From: JAHBVH01 sp034432375
Lineage (GTDB): Bacteria > Chloroflexota > Anaerolineae > Caldilineales > Caldilineaceae
NCBI GenBank assembly: GCA_034432375.1
Contig: DAOUCA010000027.1
Span: forward strand, 136,658-200,657
Length of the DNA stretch: 64,000 nucleotides
Direction: 5' to 3'
In this document: in pieces, positions 17,511 through 27,802 of the stretch
Layout: each line of letters opens with the position of its first letter
How positions within the stretch are numbered: the first letter of the stretch is position 1
The notes under the pieces: generated by a model
What the model saw: only the letters and a program-made list of their open reading frames with translations
Databases searched by the model: none
What the model was told of the DNA's origin: nothing
Program-made: the position numbers and the translations under genes

Positions 17511-18539
17511 TCATCTGTGTCGCCAGGTGATTGTGGCCAGCACGGGTAGATGATCTGACTCACCATGACTTCTACTCACTTGGCTTGTCAATGCGACAAA
17601 GTCGTTGGTATAGCGGATCATATCAATGCGCACCAATCGCGAGAAAATCGGTAGCCCCCGCACACGCCGTCGATAGGCAGGAAAGGTATGGCCAAAGCCC
17701 CAGCCGGCTTGAAGCTGCGCATCCTGCAACTGCCCCCGTAAAAGTGCATAGGCATCGCTCTGATCGGTGCTATTAAAATCACCAACCACCACGGTTGGCT
17801 CCGCGCGTATCGCCAGCTCATCTGCCAACGCTTGGCTCAATAGGCGCCGCATCCGAAAGGTCTCACTGATCTGTGCTGCTATTGGTCGCCCATCACCCAG
17901 AAAATTGAGCAGATTGGAACTCTGGGGATGGCAGTTATAGAGCAAAAATTGATGGATCTGATCAATGTTCACCTGAAAGACACGACAGTTGAGATCAATG
18001 ATTGTCGCAATGCGTACGCTCTGTAAGGGATAGCGACTCAGCGTACTGATTCCCCGCCCGTCTAAGGTATACTCGTAGAATTGGTAGGGGTAGAGCGCGC
18101 CCAATTCTTGCTTGATCAACTGATTGAGTCGTGGGGTTGTTTCTTGTAGGGCGACGATGTCGGGGAGACCATTGTCACGGATCACATCAACGGTCGCTAC
18201 CGTTCGGCTGCCTGCCCACATATTAAAGGTCATGATCGTGATTGGTGCCGGGTTGGTTACGTGGGGCAGCGGCCTTTTGGGCAAAAAGAGGGGGCCATAA
18301 GTAAGAAGAAACAAGGTGACCGGTATCAACAGTGCGCTATTATAGAGCGGCAGACGTATCAACGGGGCGAGGGGGATCAAGAGCAAGAGCGGTACAAAAA
18401 ATAGGGGCACAAAGGAGCTGATTAACCCCAGCCACCAAAGGGTATCACCCCAGAGTAGATGGAGGCCCCACCAACCAGTCAACAAGGCGATGTAGAGCAA
18501 TAGAAGCAAAAGGCCAAGCGTTCGTAGAAGTAATCGCAT
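17511..18539 (-). CDS. Membrane-anchored endonuclease/exonuclease/phosphatase family protein
   Basis: 342 residues. Three hydrophobic segments fill residues 1 to about 85 and are followed by an EEP-fold domain. Visible family motifs: TIMTFNMW (metal-binding Asn), DIVALQET (metal-ligand Glu), NCHPQS, VVVGDFNSTDQSDAY (catalytic Asp/Asn) and SHGESDHLPV (catalytic Asp-His) at the end. Members cleave phosphodiesters (DNA, phosphoinositide or other); with the membrane anchor it may act outside or at the membrane. It is divergent from nth with 22 bases between the starts. Confidence 0.88.
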   Translation of the reverse strand: MRLLLRTLGLLLLLLYIALLTGWWGLHLLWGDTLWWLGLISSFVPLFFVPLLLLIPLAPLIRLPLYNSALLIPVTLFLLTYGPLFLPKRPLPHVTNPAPITIMTFNMWAGSRTVATVDVIRDNGLPDIVALQETTPRLNQLIKQELGALYPYQFYEYTLDGRGISTLSRYPLQSVRIATIIDLNCRVFQVNIDQIHQFLLYNCHPQSSNLLNFLGDGRPIAAQISETFRMRRLLSQALADELAIRAEPTVVVGDFNSTDQSDAYALLRGQLQDAQLQAGWGFGHTFPAYRRRVRGLPIFSRLVRIDMIRYTNDFVALTSQVSRSHGESDHLPVLATITWRHR

Positions 18540-18561
18540 AAGGAGACGGGAGAAAGAAGCA

Positions 18562-19254
18562 GTGACAATTCAGCAGAAGGCCCACCGGGTCTATGATCTG
18601 TTAGCGGAGCGATTTGGTGAGCCAACTTGGGTGGCGGATGAGAATCCAGCGCAAGCAGTCATCAATGAGCTCATTCACACGATGCTGAGTGCCAATACAA
18701 ATGATGTTAACAGTGGCCGCGCCTTTGATCAACTAAAGGCACAATTCGGTGATGATTGGGATACCGTACGCCTGGCACCACTTGATGCGATCAAGGCAGC
18801 CATTCGCCCCGCCGGCATGTATAATCAAAAAGCGCCCAACATTGTTGCCACCTTAGAACGGATCAAACGTGAACAGGGTAACTACGATCTGCGCTTTCTC
18901 GCTGATCTCCCCGTTGTGGAAGCCGTGGCTTATCTTACAACATTACCAGGGGTTGGGCATAAAACGGCGAGCATTGTCATGCTCTTTTGTTTTAACCTTG
19001 GGGCCTTTCCCGTCGACACCCATATTCAGCGGATTAGCCAGCGGGTAGGATTGGGGAGTCGCCGCGCGGGGCCGGAAGCATTCAAAAAAATATGGGAGGC
19101 CGCCATGCCTCCCAATACCTATTACACCTTGCATCTCAATTTGATCCAACACGGACGTACCATCTGCAACGCGCGCGCACCACAGTGTGATCTTTGTCCC
19201 CTGCAATCGATCTGCGATTATTACAATAGCGCGGGGGAATGGCGCACTCGTTGA
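18562..19254 (+). CDS. nth: Endonuclease III-family DNA glycosylase
   Basis: 230 residues, a base-excision DNA glycosylase/AP lyase acting on oxidised pyrimidines. The helix-hairpin-helix LPGVGHKTA carries the catalytic Lys, and the Asp is in FPVDTHIQR. The C-terminal [4Fe-4S] loop is complete: C-x6-C-x2-C-x5-C in ICNARAPQCDLCPLQSIC. The start is GTG 18562, supported by GGGAGAAAG upstream; no ATG is close. UV and oxidation repair genes (nfo, photolyase) also occur in this window. Confidence 0.93.
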   Translation: MTIQQKAHRVYDLLAERFGEPTWVADENPAQAVINELIHTMLSANTNDVNSGRAFDQLKAQFGDDWDTVRLAPLDAIKAAIRPAGMYNQKAPNIVATLERIKREQGNYDLRFLADLPVVEAVAYLTTLPGVGHKTASIVMLFCFNLGAFPVDTHIQRISQRVGLGSRRAGPEAFKKIWEAAMPPNTYYTLHLNLIQHGRTICNARAPQCDLCPLQSICDYYNSAGEWRTR

Positions 19255-19280
19255 ATTTAGTGCTGGGAAGTGGTTAGGTT

Positions 19281-21209
19281 CTAGTTGCCGCCATCTTGAA
19301 CAAGCGGCAAATAAAGATCAAAAGAGGGATTGTAGACCCTGTTGCTCGTCCCCCCCGCTCCTTGGACTTCTATCCAGCTAGCCGTGGCACCATTGTTGAC
19401 CAGAATAAAGCCATCCCCATTCCCTGGTGGTTGGCCATTGACAATGGTGACAACAAGCGTACGACCGCGGGTGTTTGCGCCTTGGCTGCTGGTGACTCGA
19501 TAGTCGTAGTTGACCAGACTGGCACGTGCTTGCACGCGGTAGTCGAGTGTAGCTGTCGTTTCAGCAGCCAACTTTGGGAGCGTCCATCGCACAACGCCAT
19601 TGGTTGGCCCACTATCGCCGCCAGAGAGATAGAGCGCACCAGCAGGAACGGTATTCGTCACCACCAAATTCGTCAATGTAATAGGGGCACGATTGATGAT
19701 TTCAAAATGATAGGTGATCTCTTCGTTGAGGTTGGCCGTTGGTGGCGCGCTGATTGTCACCCCCAATGCCAACGGTACAGCTGGCGTCGGTGGCACCGGT
19801 CGTTGCACCGTATAGGCAACTTCACCAGTTGCTTTGGCAGGCAGATCGCCCACTTGCCAACTGATCGTTGAGCCGGCCAGGGTGCCGCCAATGGTCACAG
19901 GAGCACCGCGCGCACTATTTTCAACCAATTGCACGCCATCCGGAATTGTGTTGGCTACTTCCACATTGCGCAGCAGCAGGTCGCCACTATTCTGATAGGT
20001 AATGCGATAGGTTACCTGATCCCCAGGGCCAACCCACGTATGCGGATCATTGTGCAGCGTCAGCGAGAGTGCACCTGGTAGTGGCGTCGGCGTCGCAGTG
20101 GCGGTCGGCGTGGCAGTCGCAATGGGAGTCGCCGTGGATAATTCAGGGACAGTGGAATGGTAGACTGCCGCCTGATAATCACTGTCGCTACGCAAACCAG
20201 CGGTGACATAGAGATAGTCAGACCCATTTTGCGTGACAGTCGCCGCGCCAAAGCGATAGAGTCCCACCGGGAGCTTCGCTTCGTCATGCCAACTCCCCGT
20301 TAACCCGTCACTCCCAATCTCTGCGCTGTAGACACGATCAAAGACCGCATCATCATTGCGCCCACCAAGCACGACCAATCGTCCATCGTGAATGAGCGCT
20401 GTGTGATAGTAGGTAAGCGCGGGCAATGCCGGTGGTAGCCGCCACTCACCCAGCGCATTCATGCCGTTGACTTTAGCCACAAGGACCGTCGCCTCGCCGG
20501 TTTTCTTCTCATCATAGCCACCCGTCACATAGAGATAGCCATTGGCCCCTGCCACGGCATGGCGATAGAGCGGCTTGGGCAAGCTGCCAACGCGCTGCCA
20601 ACCGCTTAACCCGCTGCTGGTTACGGCGGCAGCATAGATTCCTTGCAAAGGCTTGAGACTATCCCAGCCACCCACAGAATAGATATAGCCATCGATTAAC
20701 ACAGCATCATGTAAATCGACCGCTTCTGGATAGGCCGGCATGGCCGTCCAATCGGTGAGATCGCCGTTCGTATCAAAGGTGGCTCGCCAGACATTGTTCA
20801 CCGTATCGGACCCATTCCAGCCACCAATCACAAAGAGTGCGTCGCCGGCGACCACGGTCGTGAAGAGATAATGCGACATTGGCAATTGGCCGGCCGTGCG
20901 CCAGGCACCAAGGGAGCCATCAGCATTTATCGTGGCACTGTAGATTGTCTCACTGGCCCGGTCGTCGGCGCTCTTACCGCCTATCACATAAAGCTGGTTG
21001 CCATGTACAACGGTGTTCCGATTGGCCAGCCCTTGGGGCAGCGCCGTAGTGCTCTGCCAGGAATCGATTGGTGCCCCCAACGGTCTAGACCAAGCAGGGA
21101 TCGGCAAAAGATAGCGCAACGTTATCAACAGGGCGAGGAGGATGACCAAAGTTATTAGCCACATCTTGTGCCGATAAAGATCATAGGTAGAAAAAAATTG
21201 TCTGTTCAT
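19281..21209 (-). CDS. Surface protein: kelch beta-propeller plus DUF11 repeats
   Basis: About 642 residues. A transmembrane helix lies near the N-terminus (WLITLVILLALLITLRYLL). About 330 residues of kelch-like repeats follow (NQLYVIGGK, DALFVIGGWNG, GYIYSVGGWD, GYLYVTGGYD, GRLVVLGGRND). After a Thr/Ala/Pro linker come two DUF11 modules (DQVTYRITYQNSGD; EITYHFEIINRAP) with the usual NTIPDGVQ and NTVPAGA turns. The end is NPSFDLYLPLVQDGGN, carrying the YLPLV tail shared with the divergent protein at 24646. Translation probably starts at ATG 21209, five bases past the upstream stop (21214), so it is co-transcribed with the pseudokinase. Confidence 0.9.
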   Translation of the reverse strand: MNRQFFSTYDLYRHKMWLITLVILLALLITLRYLLPIPAWSRPLGAPIDSWQSTTALPQGLANRNTVVHGNQLYVIGGKSADDRASETIYSATINADGSLGAWRTAGQLPMSHYLFTTVVAGDALFVIGGWNGSDTVNNVWRATFDTNGDLTDWTAMPAYPEAVDLHDAVLIDGYIYSVGGWDSLKPLQGIYAAAVTSSGLSGWQRVGSLPKPLYRHAVAGANGYLYVTGGYDEKKTGEATVLVAKVNGMNALGEWRLPPALPALTYYHTALIHDGRLVVLGGRNDDAVFDRVYSAEIGSDGLTGSWHDEAKLPVGLYRFGAATVTQNGSDYLYVTAGLRSDSDYQAAVYHSTVPELSTATPIATATPTATATPTPLPGALSLTLHNDPHTWVGPGDQVTYRITYQNSGDLLLRNVEVANTIPDGVQLVENSARGAPVTIGGTLAGSTISWQVGDLPAKATGEVAYTVQRPVPPTPAVPLALGVTISAPPTANLNEEITYHFEIINRAPITLTNLVVTNTVPAGALYLSGGDSGPTNGVVRWTLPKLAAETTATLDYRVQARASLVNYDYRVTSSQGANTRGRTLVVTIVNGQPPGNGDGFILVNNGATASWIEVQGAGGTSNRVYNPSFDLYLPLVQDGGN

Positions 21210-21213
21210 CGTT

Positions 21214-24200
21214 TTATTCACCAGAGGATGGTCCGCCATTATTAGAGCCACCACTACTTCGGGTAAAGTTATACTCGTAGCCACCACCTAGATAGGCGAT
21301 CCGCTCATAGGGGTCGGTGCGTACGAGTAAAATGCCCCATAAATATTTGCCATTATCCAGACGACTGCCCAACACATCATCGAGCCTATCCAGATCCACG
21401 GTCACATTCGTGCCGGTGGTTGGTGCCGCAAGGCCAAAGCCATTCGCCAGGGGCGTCTCGTCCAAATGCCAGAAGACCAACTCGAACGCGGTACCAGCGT
21501 CAGGAGTAAAGTTAGCCTGCCACCGAAAGATTCGTTGGCCACCGCCACTACTACCATTGGGTGGCTCAACCGGTGTGATCGCCCCCACAGCCACCGTTGG
21601 CGTGGGAATCGGCGTATTGGTCGCTGTTGGTAACGGCGTATTGGTCGGCGGCGCGGTATTTGTTGGCAATGGGATGGCAGTCGCGGTGTTTGTGGGCAGT
21701 GGCGTATCCGTTGCCGTGGGCAGTGGCGTATCCGTTGCCGTGGGCAGTGGCGTATTGGTCACCGTTGCCGTCGGGAGCGACGTATTGGTTGACGTTGGCG
21801 TTGGAATGGGTCTATTCGTCACTGTAGGCGTGGGAACCGGTGTATTGGTTGCCGTCGGAATCGGCGTGTTGGTCGACGTTGCCGTTGGGACCGCTGTATT
21901 CGTTGGCTGTGGACGCACTGTATTGGTTGCGGTTGGAATCGATGTATTTGTTGCGGTTGCCGTTGGAATGAGTGTCTTCGTCGCTGTAGGACGCGGTCGG
22001 CTCGTTGCCGTTGGACTTGGCATACTAGTCGACGTTGCCGCGAGAAGTGGCGTATTCGTCGCTGTCGCCGTAGCTTGTCGCGTACTGGTTGCGGATGCGG
22101 TTGGTGCTGTCGTTGCGGTTCCTGTTGGAGGCACTGCCGTACGGGTTGGTGTAGGTGTCTCTGTCGTTGTGCGGGTGGCAACGACGGTAGCCGCTGACAT
22201 TACAGTCGTTGCAGCTAGCGTTGTGCGCGTGGCAGTTGGCGTGGCAGTTGGCGTGGCAGTTGGCGCTCCTGCCAATTCAATCGCTGATGTGACAGTAAGG
22301 GTTGTCGTAATGGGACGGGGACTTTCTGGGGTGCTAGCGCCAATGCCGCTGCGCGCCGCAGGCAGCTGGCTAATGACCGTAATCGTCCGTGCGTCCGTGG
22401 CAACCGTGGTACCCGCTTCATCCAAAAGTTGCGCAACAACATCATAGGTTCCCACAGCTCTCATGGGCGCAATGACCGACCAGGTGCCGGTATTTTTGAT
22501 GACGAGGCTATCGAGTTGACGACCGTTAATCAACAGCAGTAACCGTTGGTTTGCCGGAGCCTGACCACTGATCACAATATCACCGGGGAGTATGGGACCG
22601 TCTAGCAGATTAAATGGATCGATTGCCAGTGGATATTCTTCGCTTGCTTCCACTGGGGTTGCTGTTGCAACAGCTTGTGCCACGCTGCTCGTTGGTGGCG
22701 TGACAGTTGGTGCAGACGTTGTTATGGTGGTTACCGTGCTGGTTCGTGTTATGGTCAACTCGCTTGCCACAATAGTACCCGTGGGTGCGACCGTACTTTG
22801 GATCAGCGCAGGAGTTGAACGTTCCTCTGAGCTGGCAACACTTGTGATCCGAATAATGCCGGTAGCTGTTGGGGTTATGGGTGACGGGGTAACGGTCAGC
22901 ATCAAGATTGGAATCAGATCCGCGGGATTGACTGTTGGGGTCCCATTCTCACCTTGGCTCATCGCGCTCTCCAGCCGTAGACTAGCGCTAGCCAACTGCG
23001 TCGAGAGGCTTGTACGCATCGATTCGTTACGAAACAGAAGGGTAGAAAGCAGTATAAGAAGCGCCAGCACAGCAACCCATACAATCCAACCCCTGCTTGG
23101 TTGCCGTTTGGCACGCTTCTGCGTTTGACTTGCCGGAGAAAAGGGAATTTGCGCCGGCTCAATCTTCGGTGGGGTGGCAACCCATCGGCTGCCCTGTTCT
23201 AGCGCTGTTATAAATTCATGCACAGTCGCGTAACGGGTGCTCCCATCTTTGGCCAAGACAGATTTCAAGACATAGGCAATCCCTGGGGATATGGTCGAAT
23301 CTACGTTTTCTGGCGCTTGTGGAGAATGCTCGATGATTTGAGTCAACAGAGTAGCCGTCGGTGCCGTCGCAAAGGGAGGACGGCCCAAAAGCAAAAGGTA
23401 AGCCACTGCCCCCAAGCTATAAACATCCGTGCGCTGATCAATCGTATCCTCATTCCGGGCCTGCTCTGGCGCCATGTAAGAGGAAACTGGCCAACGGCAA
23501 ATTGTACTAGAGGCAGGAGAATCAGCCGCAGCTGTGGCGACAGGCCGCTGATCGTCGCGCCCTTGCACAATGAGCGGCGCCTGGTGGTCGCCCTCCGACA
23601 CTTCAGCACTGCGAGCGACGCGCAGCGATTGTGCTGTCTCCGCTGCATCGTGCTCGCCAGATTGGCGTTCCCCTGGCGCAGTCGGGTTCTCTTCTTTGCC
23701 GTGGGATGTAAGCAATTCCAAGGGCAAAGGCAGTGTATAGAAGCGATCCAGAAGAACGACCGGTTCAAGCGCATCTTCCGGTTGGGTCACATAGATTGTT
23801 GCTGGGCTTAAACTGCCATGGATTAGCCCACGGTTATGCGCAACACTTAAAGCCGATGTCAGCAACTTGAGGATCTGAAAAACCGTATATAACTCCAGCC
23901 GCTTTGTTCGCTGCTGCAAAAATTGCGCCAACGTCTGCATAGAATGCATAGCGCCAACGAGATACACCACTGAATCTTGTGCAAGGTACTCTTGGCCGTT
24001 CTGCGTATCCTTTTCGTGAACGGCCTCTTCCGAAGCATCGTCGGCATTTACCGTAGGTGCATTGGCATTCAGGACTCCGCTCTCCAGAACAGGCACAATG
24101 ACTTGATGCGATAAAGACTGCATCACTTTAGCCGCGGCAAGGAATTGCTCTACAAGGCTACTATCTTTTGCAAGTGACGGGTGGAGCAGATGGAGGACCA

Positions 24201-24312
24201 CCTGCTGCGCCGTGCGCTGATCTGTGGCCCGGTAAAGCGTGGTTATCGTGTTACGATGCAACTCCTCGTGGAGTTGATAAGGTCCAATCTGTCGCTCTTC
24301 ATTTCTGGTCAT
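21214..24312 (-). CDS. Serine/threonine pseudokinase-like membrane protein with TP-rich stalk
   Basis: 1,032 residues. The kinase fold occupies residues 10 to about 375: APE at 281-283 and DVYSLG at 296-301 are kept. The catalytic loop reads HGSLSP (165-170) instead of HRDxxxxN, the beta-3 Lys is replaced (VVLHLL), and DFG is replaced by DRF. About 80 extra residues separate DRF from APE. A TM helix spans 409-427. Outside it are an Ig-like domain (about 575-665), a long Thr/Pro-rich repeat region (TPLPTATD-type units, about 680-930) and a C-terminal domain ending in GGSNNGGPSSGE. The catalytic Asp is absent, so an active kinase is unlikely. It is transcribed ahead of the kelch/DUF11 gene. Confidence 0.85.
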   Translation of the reverse strand: MTRNEERQIGPYQLHEELHRNTITTLYRATDQRTAQQVVLHLLHPSLAKDSSLVEQFLAAAKVMQSLSHQVIVPVLESGVLNANAPTVNADDASEEAVHEKDTQNGQEYLAQDSVVYLVGAMHSMQTLAQFLQQRTKRLELYTVFQILKLLTSALSVAHNRGLIHGSLSPATIYVTQPEDALEPVVLLDRFYTLPLPLELLTSHGKEENPTAPGERQSGEHDAAETAQSLRVARSAEVSEGDHQAPLIVQGRDDQRPVATAAADSPASSTICRWPVSSYMAPEQARNEDTIDQRTDVYSLGAVAYLLLLGRPPFATAPTATLLTQIIEHSPQAPENVDSTISPGIAYVLKSVLAKDGSTRYATVHEFITALEQGSRWVATPPKIEPAQIPFSPASQTQKRAKRQPSRGWIVWVAVLALLILLSTLLFRNESMRTSLSTQLASASLRLESAMSQGENGTPTVNPADLIPILMLTVTPSPITPTATGIIRITSVASSEERSTPALIQSTVAPTGTIVASELTITRTSTVTTITTSAPTVTPPTSSVAQAVATATPVEASEEYPLAIDPFNLLDGPILPGDIVISGQAPANQRLLLLINGRQLDSLVIKNTGTWSVIAPMRAVGTYDVVAQLLDEAGTTVATDARTITVISQLPAARSGIGASTPESPRPITTTLTVTSAIELAGAPTATPTATPTATRTTLAATTVMSAATVVATRTTTETPTPTRTAVPPTGTATTAPTASATSTRQATATATNTPLLAATSTSMPSPTATSRPRPTATKTLIPTATATNTSIPTATNTVRPQPTNTAVPTATSTNTPIPTATNTPVPTPTVTNRPIPTPTSTNTSLPTATVTNTPLPTATDTPLPTATDTPLPTNTATAIPLPTNTAPPTNTPLPTATNTPIPTPTVAVGAITPVEPPNGSSGGGQRIFRWQANFTPDAGTAFELVFWHLDETPLANGFGLAAPTTGTNVTVDLDRLDDVLGSRLDNGKYLWGILLVRTDPYERIAYLGGGYEYNFTRSSGGSNNGGPSSGE

Positions 24313-24645
24313 CTAAATACATCCAAATGCTAATTGATAAAACTCTAATGGCTCATCTGTGAAAAGTGTAAAAAGTGTGAAAACGGATGATTTTACTGCT
24401 GAAGCTTATTGCGTTTTCACCGGATGCCCAGTGGGCGCGGCTGATGAGCGAACGCTAATTGCATCTTCTTAATCGTCAAAATCTGAAAAATCCTTCATCT
24501 ACGACTATTATATGAGAAAGATTCCAACAAATTGTCGTTGACAACGAAGGATTTGGCAATAAATAGCGATTAATATTATAACCAATAATAGTATACTCTA
24601 TGGTAGATTTGCCAGCTTCAACTTCGCGCTCTTTTGAATTCACGA
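24313..24645. other. Divergent intergenic region between surface-protein genes
   Basis: AT-rich and without a gene. Possible promoter motifs for the + gene are TTGACA (24538-24543) and TTGGCA (24553-24558) with TTATAA (24576-24581) 17 bases after the second. Nothing else stands out. Confidence 0.4.
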
Positions 24646-27600
24646 ATGAATCTACGAAAAGATCGATTAATTACTCTACTTATGCGTACATTTACTGATA
24701 TCTCATCCATCCATTCTTCTGACAACTTTCGTCGCCACCTGCGCCAACTCTGGCCACTCCTGATCTTCCTGCTCTTCTCTTGCCTGGCAGGGGCTGGATG
24801 GGATAGCACGGGTTTTGCAAGTACCGTCCCACCCGATAATCTTATCATCTCAAAAACCACAGAACCAGCAGGCGGCACTACAGAATTCACCTTTGAATTA
24901 AGTGGTCCCACAGATCCACAAACATTCTCACTAAGGGACGGCACGCTGCAGAGCTTTCTAGTCCAAACTAACAGCGCTTATCAACTACACGAACTATTGC
25001 CATCCGGCTGGATGCAGAAAAGTGCCAATTGTAGCAACGGCAATCCGATGACAACTATCATCGTTGGTGTCAACGATATCGTCCATTGCCAGATTGTCAA
25101 TGTAAAACTCGGCACGATCATTGTAAATCAAGTAACGGAACCGGTAAATGATTTCACGACATCCTTTAGTTTTTCCGGTGGCACTCTTACGCCTTCCGCC
25201 TTTTCCCTGAAGAATGGTCAGAGCCAATCGTTTGTCAATTTAGTGCCCAGTAACAGCTACAGCATAGTACAAAGTGCCATAAGTGGATGGGTACAAGCCA
25301 ATGCTACCTGCTCGGATGGCAGCCCCGCCAATAAAATTGACGTAAATGCAGGCGAAACAGTTACTTGCACTTTTGTCAATAAGCAAAATGGCGCACTTCT
25401 ATTGCGCAAAGTAACGGTACCAAGTCCTGACCGTACCGATAGCAGCTTTGCCTTTACGACGGACAATACGCTCCCATTGAACAACTTTTCGTTAAAAGAT
25501 GGGGAATCTTATACTTTTACCAATCTGGAACCTCGGGATGGCTATCGTGCACGTGAATTAGCCGTTGCGAACTGGCGATTGGCCAACGGCAGTTGTAGCA
25601 ACGGTTCTGTAACAACCAATATCCGTGTTGATCCCGGCGCAACAGTTACCTGTACTTTTATCAACGAGGGAACCCTTGTCGATCTTAAATTAGCAAAAAC
25701 TGATGGCGGAATCACCGCAGAGCCAGGGGATGTCCTCGTCTACAAGCTAACCTATCGCAATGACGGCACCAAGACTGCTGCTGGTGCGACAATCACAGAG
25801 CAAGTCCCCAACAACACAACGTTTGTGCGTAGCGGCAATAATTCGGTGCCCTGGAGTTGTGCCAACGGTGCGCCAGCAGGAACACTTTGTCAACTGACCA
25901 TTGGTGATCTGGCCGGTGGTACGCAAGGCCAGGTAGAGTTTCGTGTTAACGTGAATAGCGCGCTGCCAACTAATGTGACGACGATTAACAATAGCGCCAA
26001 ACTTGGCTATATCGGCATCATAAATATTGCACAAAGTAGTACAAGCACACCTGTAAAAGCTGCGGCTGAACTTTCGCTGAGTAAAGATGACAGTGGAGCC
26101 ACAGTCACCCCTGGTGGTCAAATTTTGTACACTTTACATTATGCCAATGGGGGGAATCAGGATACCACTGGGGTTGTGATCACAGAAACAGTCCCGCTAT
26201 ATACAACCTTTGTCGATTCAAATCAATCCTGGAGTTGTCCAAGTGGCGCAATCGCCGGGACAATCTGTCTTCACACAATTGGCACTGTCGGGGCTGGCAA
26301 AGCAGGCGATATCACATTCCGTGTAAAAGTCGTCAACAGCCTACCGGCACAAGTCTTTACCATTGATAATCAAGCCCAAATTGGGCGTCCAGGACGACCC
26401 AATGCAGATATCGGCACCGAACAGACAGAAATAGCTGCTTCCCCAGATCTAACGATAGAAATCAATGAGAATGAAAGTAGCGTTGCCCCTGGCGGGCTGA
26501 TTCACTACAAAATTGCCTACACGAATATGGGCACGCAAGCGGCCACGAATGTTACCATCAGCGCCAATCTGCCGAATAACACTGCTTATGTAGCCACCGA
26601 TAGCAGCAGTGGCTGGGTCTGTATCGGTAGCACTTGTACTTTTGCAGTTGGGGCGCTGGCGAGTGGCGCAAGCAACAGCATCAATTTGGCAATCCGTGTG
26701 GATCGACCTCTGCCAGTGGAGCGCACAACTGTCGTTACCACAGTCCACATTAATGATGATGGCGTCAATGGCAGCGATGAGGTTCCGACCGATAATCAGG
26801 CACAAGCCTCGACAACAGTGATTGACGTAGGTGAGATCCTTGCAAAGAAGCGCGCCACATTGATCGACGATCAGAATCAGGATGGTCAGCCATCACCGGG
26901 CGATACCTTAGAATATCTAATTACCATACAAAATCCACGGGGAATTGCCGTACGCAATGTTGTCTTTACAGATATACTGCCTGCTGAACTTGAGATCGTC
27001 CCAGGAATCACGACGAGTCAGGGCGAAATCATTGCCGGTACGCTCTTCACCGATCAACAGGTCAAAGTCAATGTGGGGACAATTGCGGCGGATAGCACTG
27101 CCACCATTCGCTTCCGCGTCGGTATCAGAACGCCATTGCCAGCCAATGTCCTCTCTGTTACCAATCAAGGCACAGTAGAGAGCAGCGACTTCAGCACGCT
27201 GCGCACCGACAATCCGGAAACAGCCGTTGCCAACGATGGGACCACAACCCCAATCAATGCGCAAGCGGCCGTCGAGGCAAGTCTAGCGGATTTCCTCTTT
27301 ATTGATGCCAATAACGACACGCTCGTTTCCGTTGGGGACACATTGATCTATCGGCTAACGGTACGCAACCGCGGGAATGGCGGTTCCCCCCAATTGCAAA
27401 TTCGTGTGCCCCTCGCCGAAAATGTCGTTTTGCTGGCAAACAGTGTAACAGCCACAGCTGGCGTCATCCGTTCTGGCACTGCACCCGATGATCGGATTGT
27501 GCGCATTGATATTGGCGAGATCTCTGGCGGCGCAGAAGTGCGTGTTACGTTTCAGGTACAGATCATCCCCATGAGTGGTTTCGCTACCGTGCAACACCAA

Positions 27601-27759
27601 GCCCAGATTGTCGAACAAAATTCGCCTGGGGAGATAGATACGCCATCAGATGACCCCGATACCACTGCGCTAGCCGATGCAACGATCACAACACTAAATC
27701 AAGCGATCATCACAATCAGACGTTTGTATTTGCCGATTGTTGCAAACGCTACACAATAA
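24646..27759 (+). CDS. Large secreted DUF11-repeat surface protein
   Basis: About 1,037 residues. A hydrophobic signal (LLIFLLFSCLAGAGW) is followed by three prealbumin-like/SdrD-B-like modules (LIISKTTEPAGGT, TIIVNQVTEPVND, LLLRKVTVPSPDR, each ending near a VTCTFVN string). At least six DUF11 modules follow (each opening like DLKLAKTDGG or ELSLSKDDSG, with SNTATVTNT-type ends). It ends in RRLYLPIVANATQ, matching the YLPLV tail of the kelch protein. It is probably an adhesive or sheath component. Start ATG 24646 is preferred over TTG 24634; neither has a clear ribosome site. Confidence 0.88.
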   Translation: MNLRKDRLITLLMRTFTDISSIHSSDNFRRHLRQLWPLLIFLLFSCLAGAGWDSTGFASTVPPDNLIISKTTEPAGGTTEFTFELSGPTDPQTFSLRDGTLQSFLVQTNSAYQLHELLPSGWMQKSANCSNGNPMTTIIVGVNDIVHCQIVNVKLGTIIVNQVTEPVNDFTTSFSFSGGTLTPSAFSLKNGQSQSFVNLVPSNSYSIVQSAISGWVQANATCSDGSPANKIDVNAGETVTCTFVNKQNGALLLRKVTVPSPDRTDSSFAFTTDNTLPLNNFSLKDGESYTFTNLEPRDGYRARELAVANWRLANGSCSNGSVTTNIRVDPGATVTCTFINEGTLVDLKLAKTDGGITAEPGDVLVYKLTYRNDGTKTAAGATITEQVPNNTTFVRSGNNSVPWSCANGAPAGTLCQLTIGDLAGGTQGQVEFRVNVNSALPTNVTTINNSAKLGYIGIINIAQSSTSTPVKAAAELSLSKDDSGATVTPGGQILYTLHYANGGNQDTTGVVITETVPLYTTFVDSNQSWSCPSGAIAGTICLHTIGTVGAGKAGDITFRVKVVNSLPAQVFTIDNQAQIGRPGRPNADIGTEQTEIAASPDLTIEINENESSVAPGGLIHYKIAYTNMGTQAATNVTISANLPNNTAYVATDSSSGWVCIGSTCTFAVGALASGASNSINLAIRVDRPLPVERTTVVTTVHINDDGVNGSDEVPTDNQAQASTTVIDVGEILAKKRATLIDDQNQDGQPSPGDTLEYLITIQNPRGIAVRNVVFTDILPAELEIVPGITTSQGEIIAGTLFTDQQVKVNVGTIAADSTATIRFRVGIRTPLPANVLSVTNQGTVESSDFSTLRTDNPETAVANDGTTTPINAQAAVEASLADFLFIDANNDTLVSVGDTLIYRLTVRNRGNGGSPQLQIRVPLAENVVLLANSVTATAGVIRSGTAPDDRIVRIDIGEISGGAEVRVTFQVQIIPMSGFATVQHQAQIVEQNSPGEIDTPSDDPDTTALADATITTLNQAIITIRRLYLPIVANATQ

Positions 27760-27802
27760 GGTGCGTTGGGTAGAGGCTTACTTAGTCTCTACCCTGAAAA
27801 TA

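Noticed and set aside
21317..22447. Long + strand open frame of 376 codons
   Set aside because: Antisense shadow of the Thr/Pro-rich repeat region of the pseudokinase; composition is only Val/Gly repeats and no ribosome site is present.
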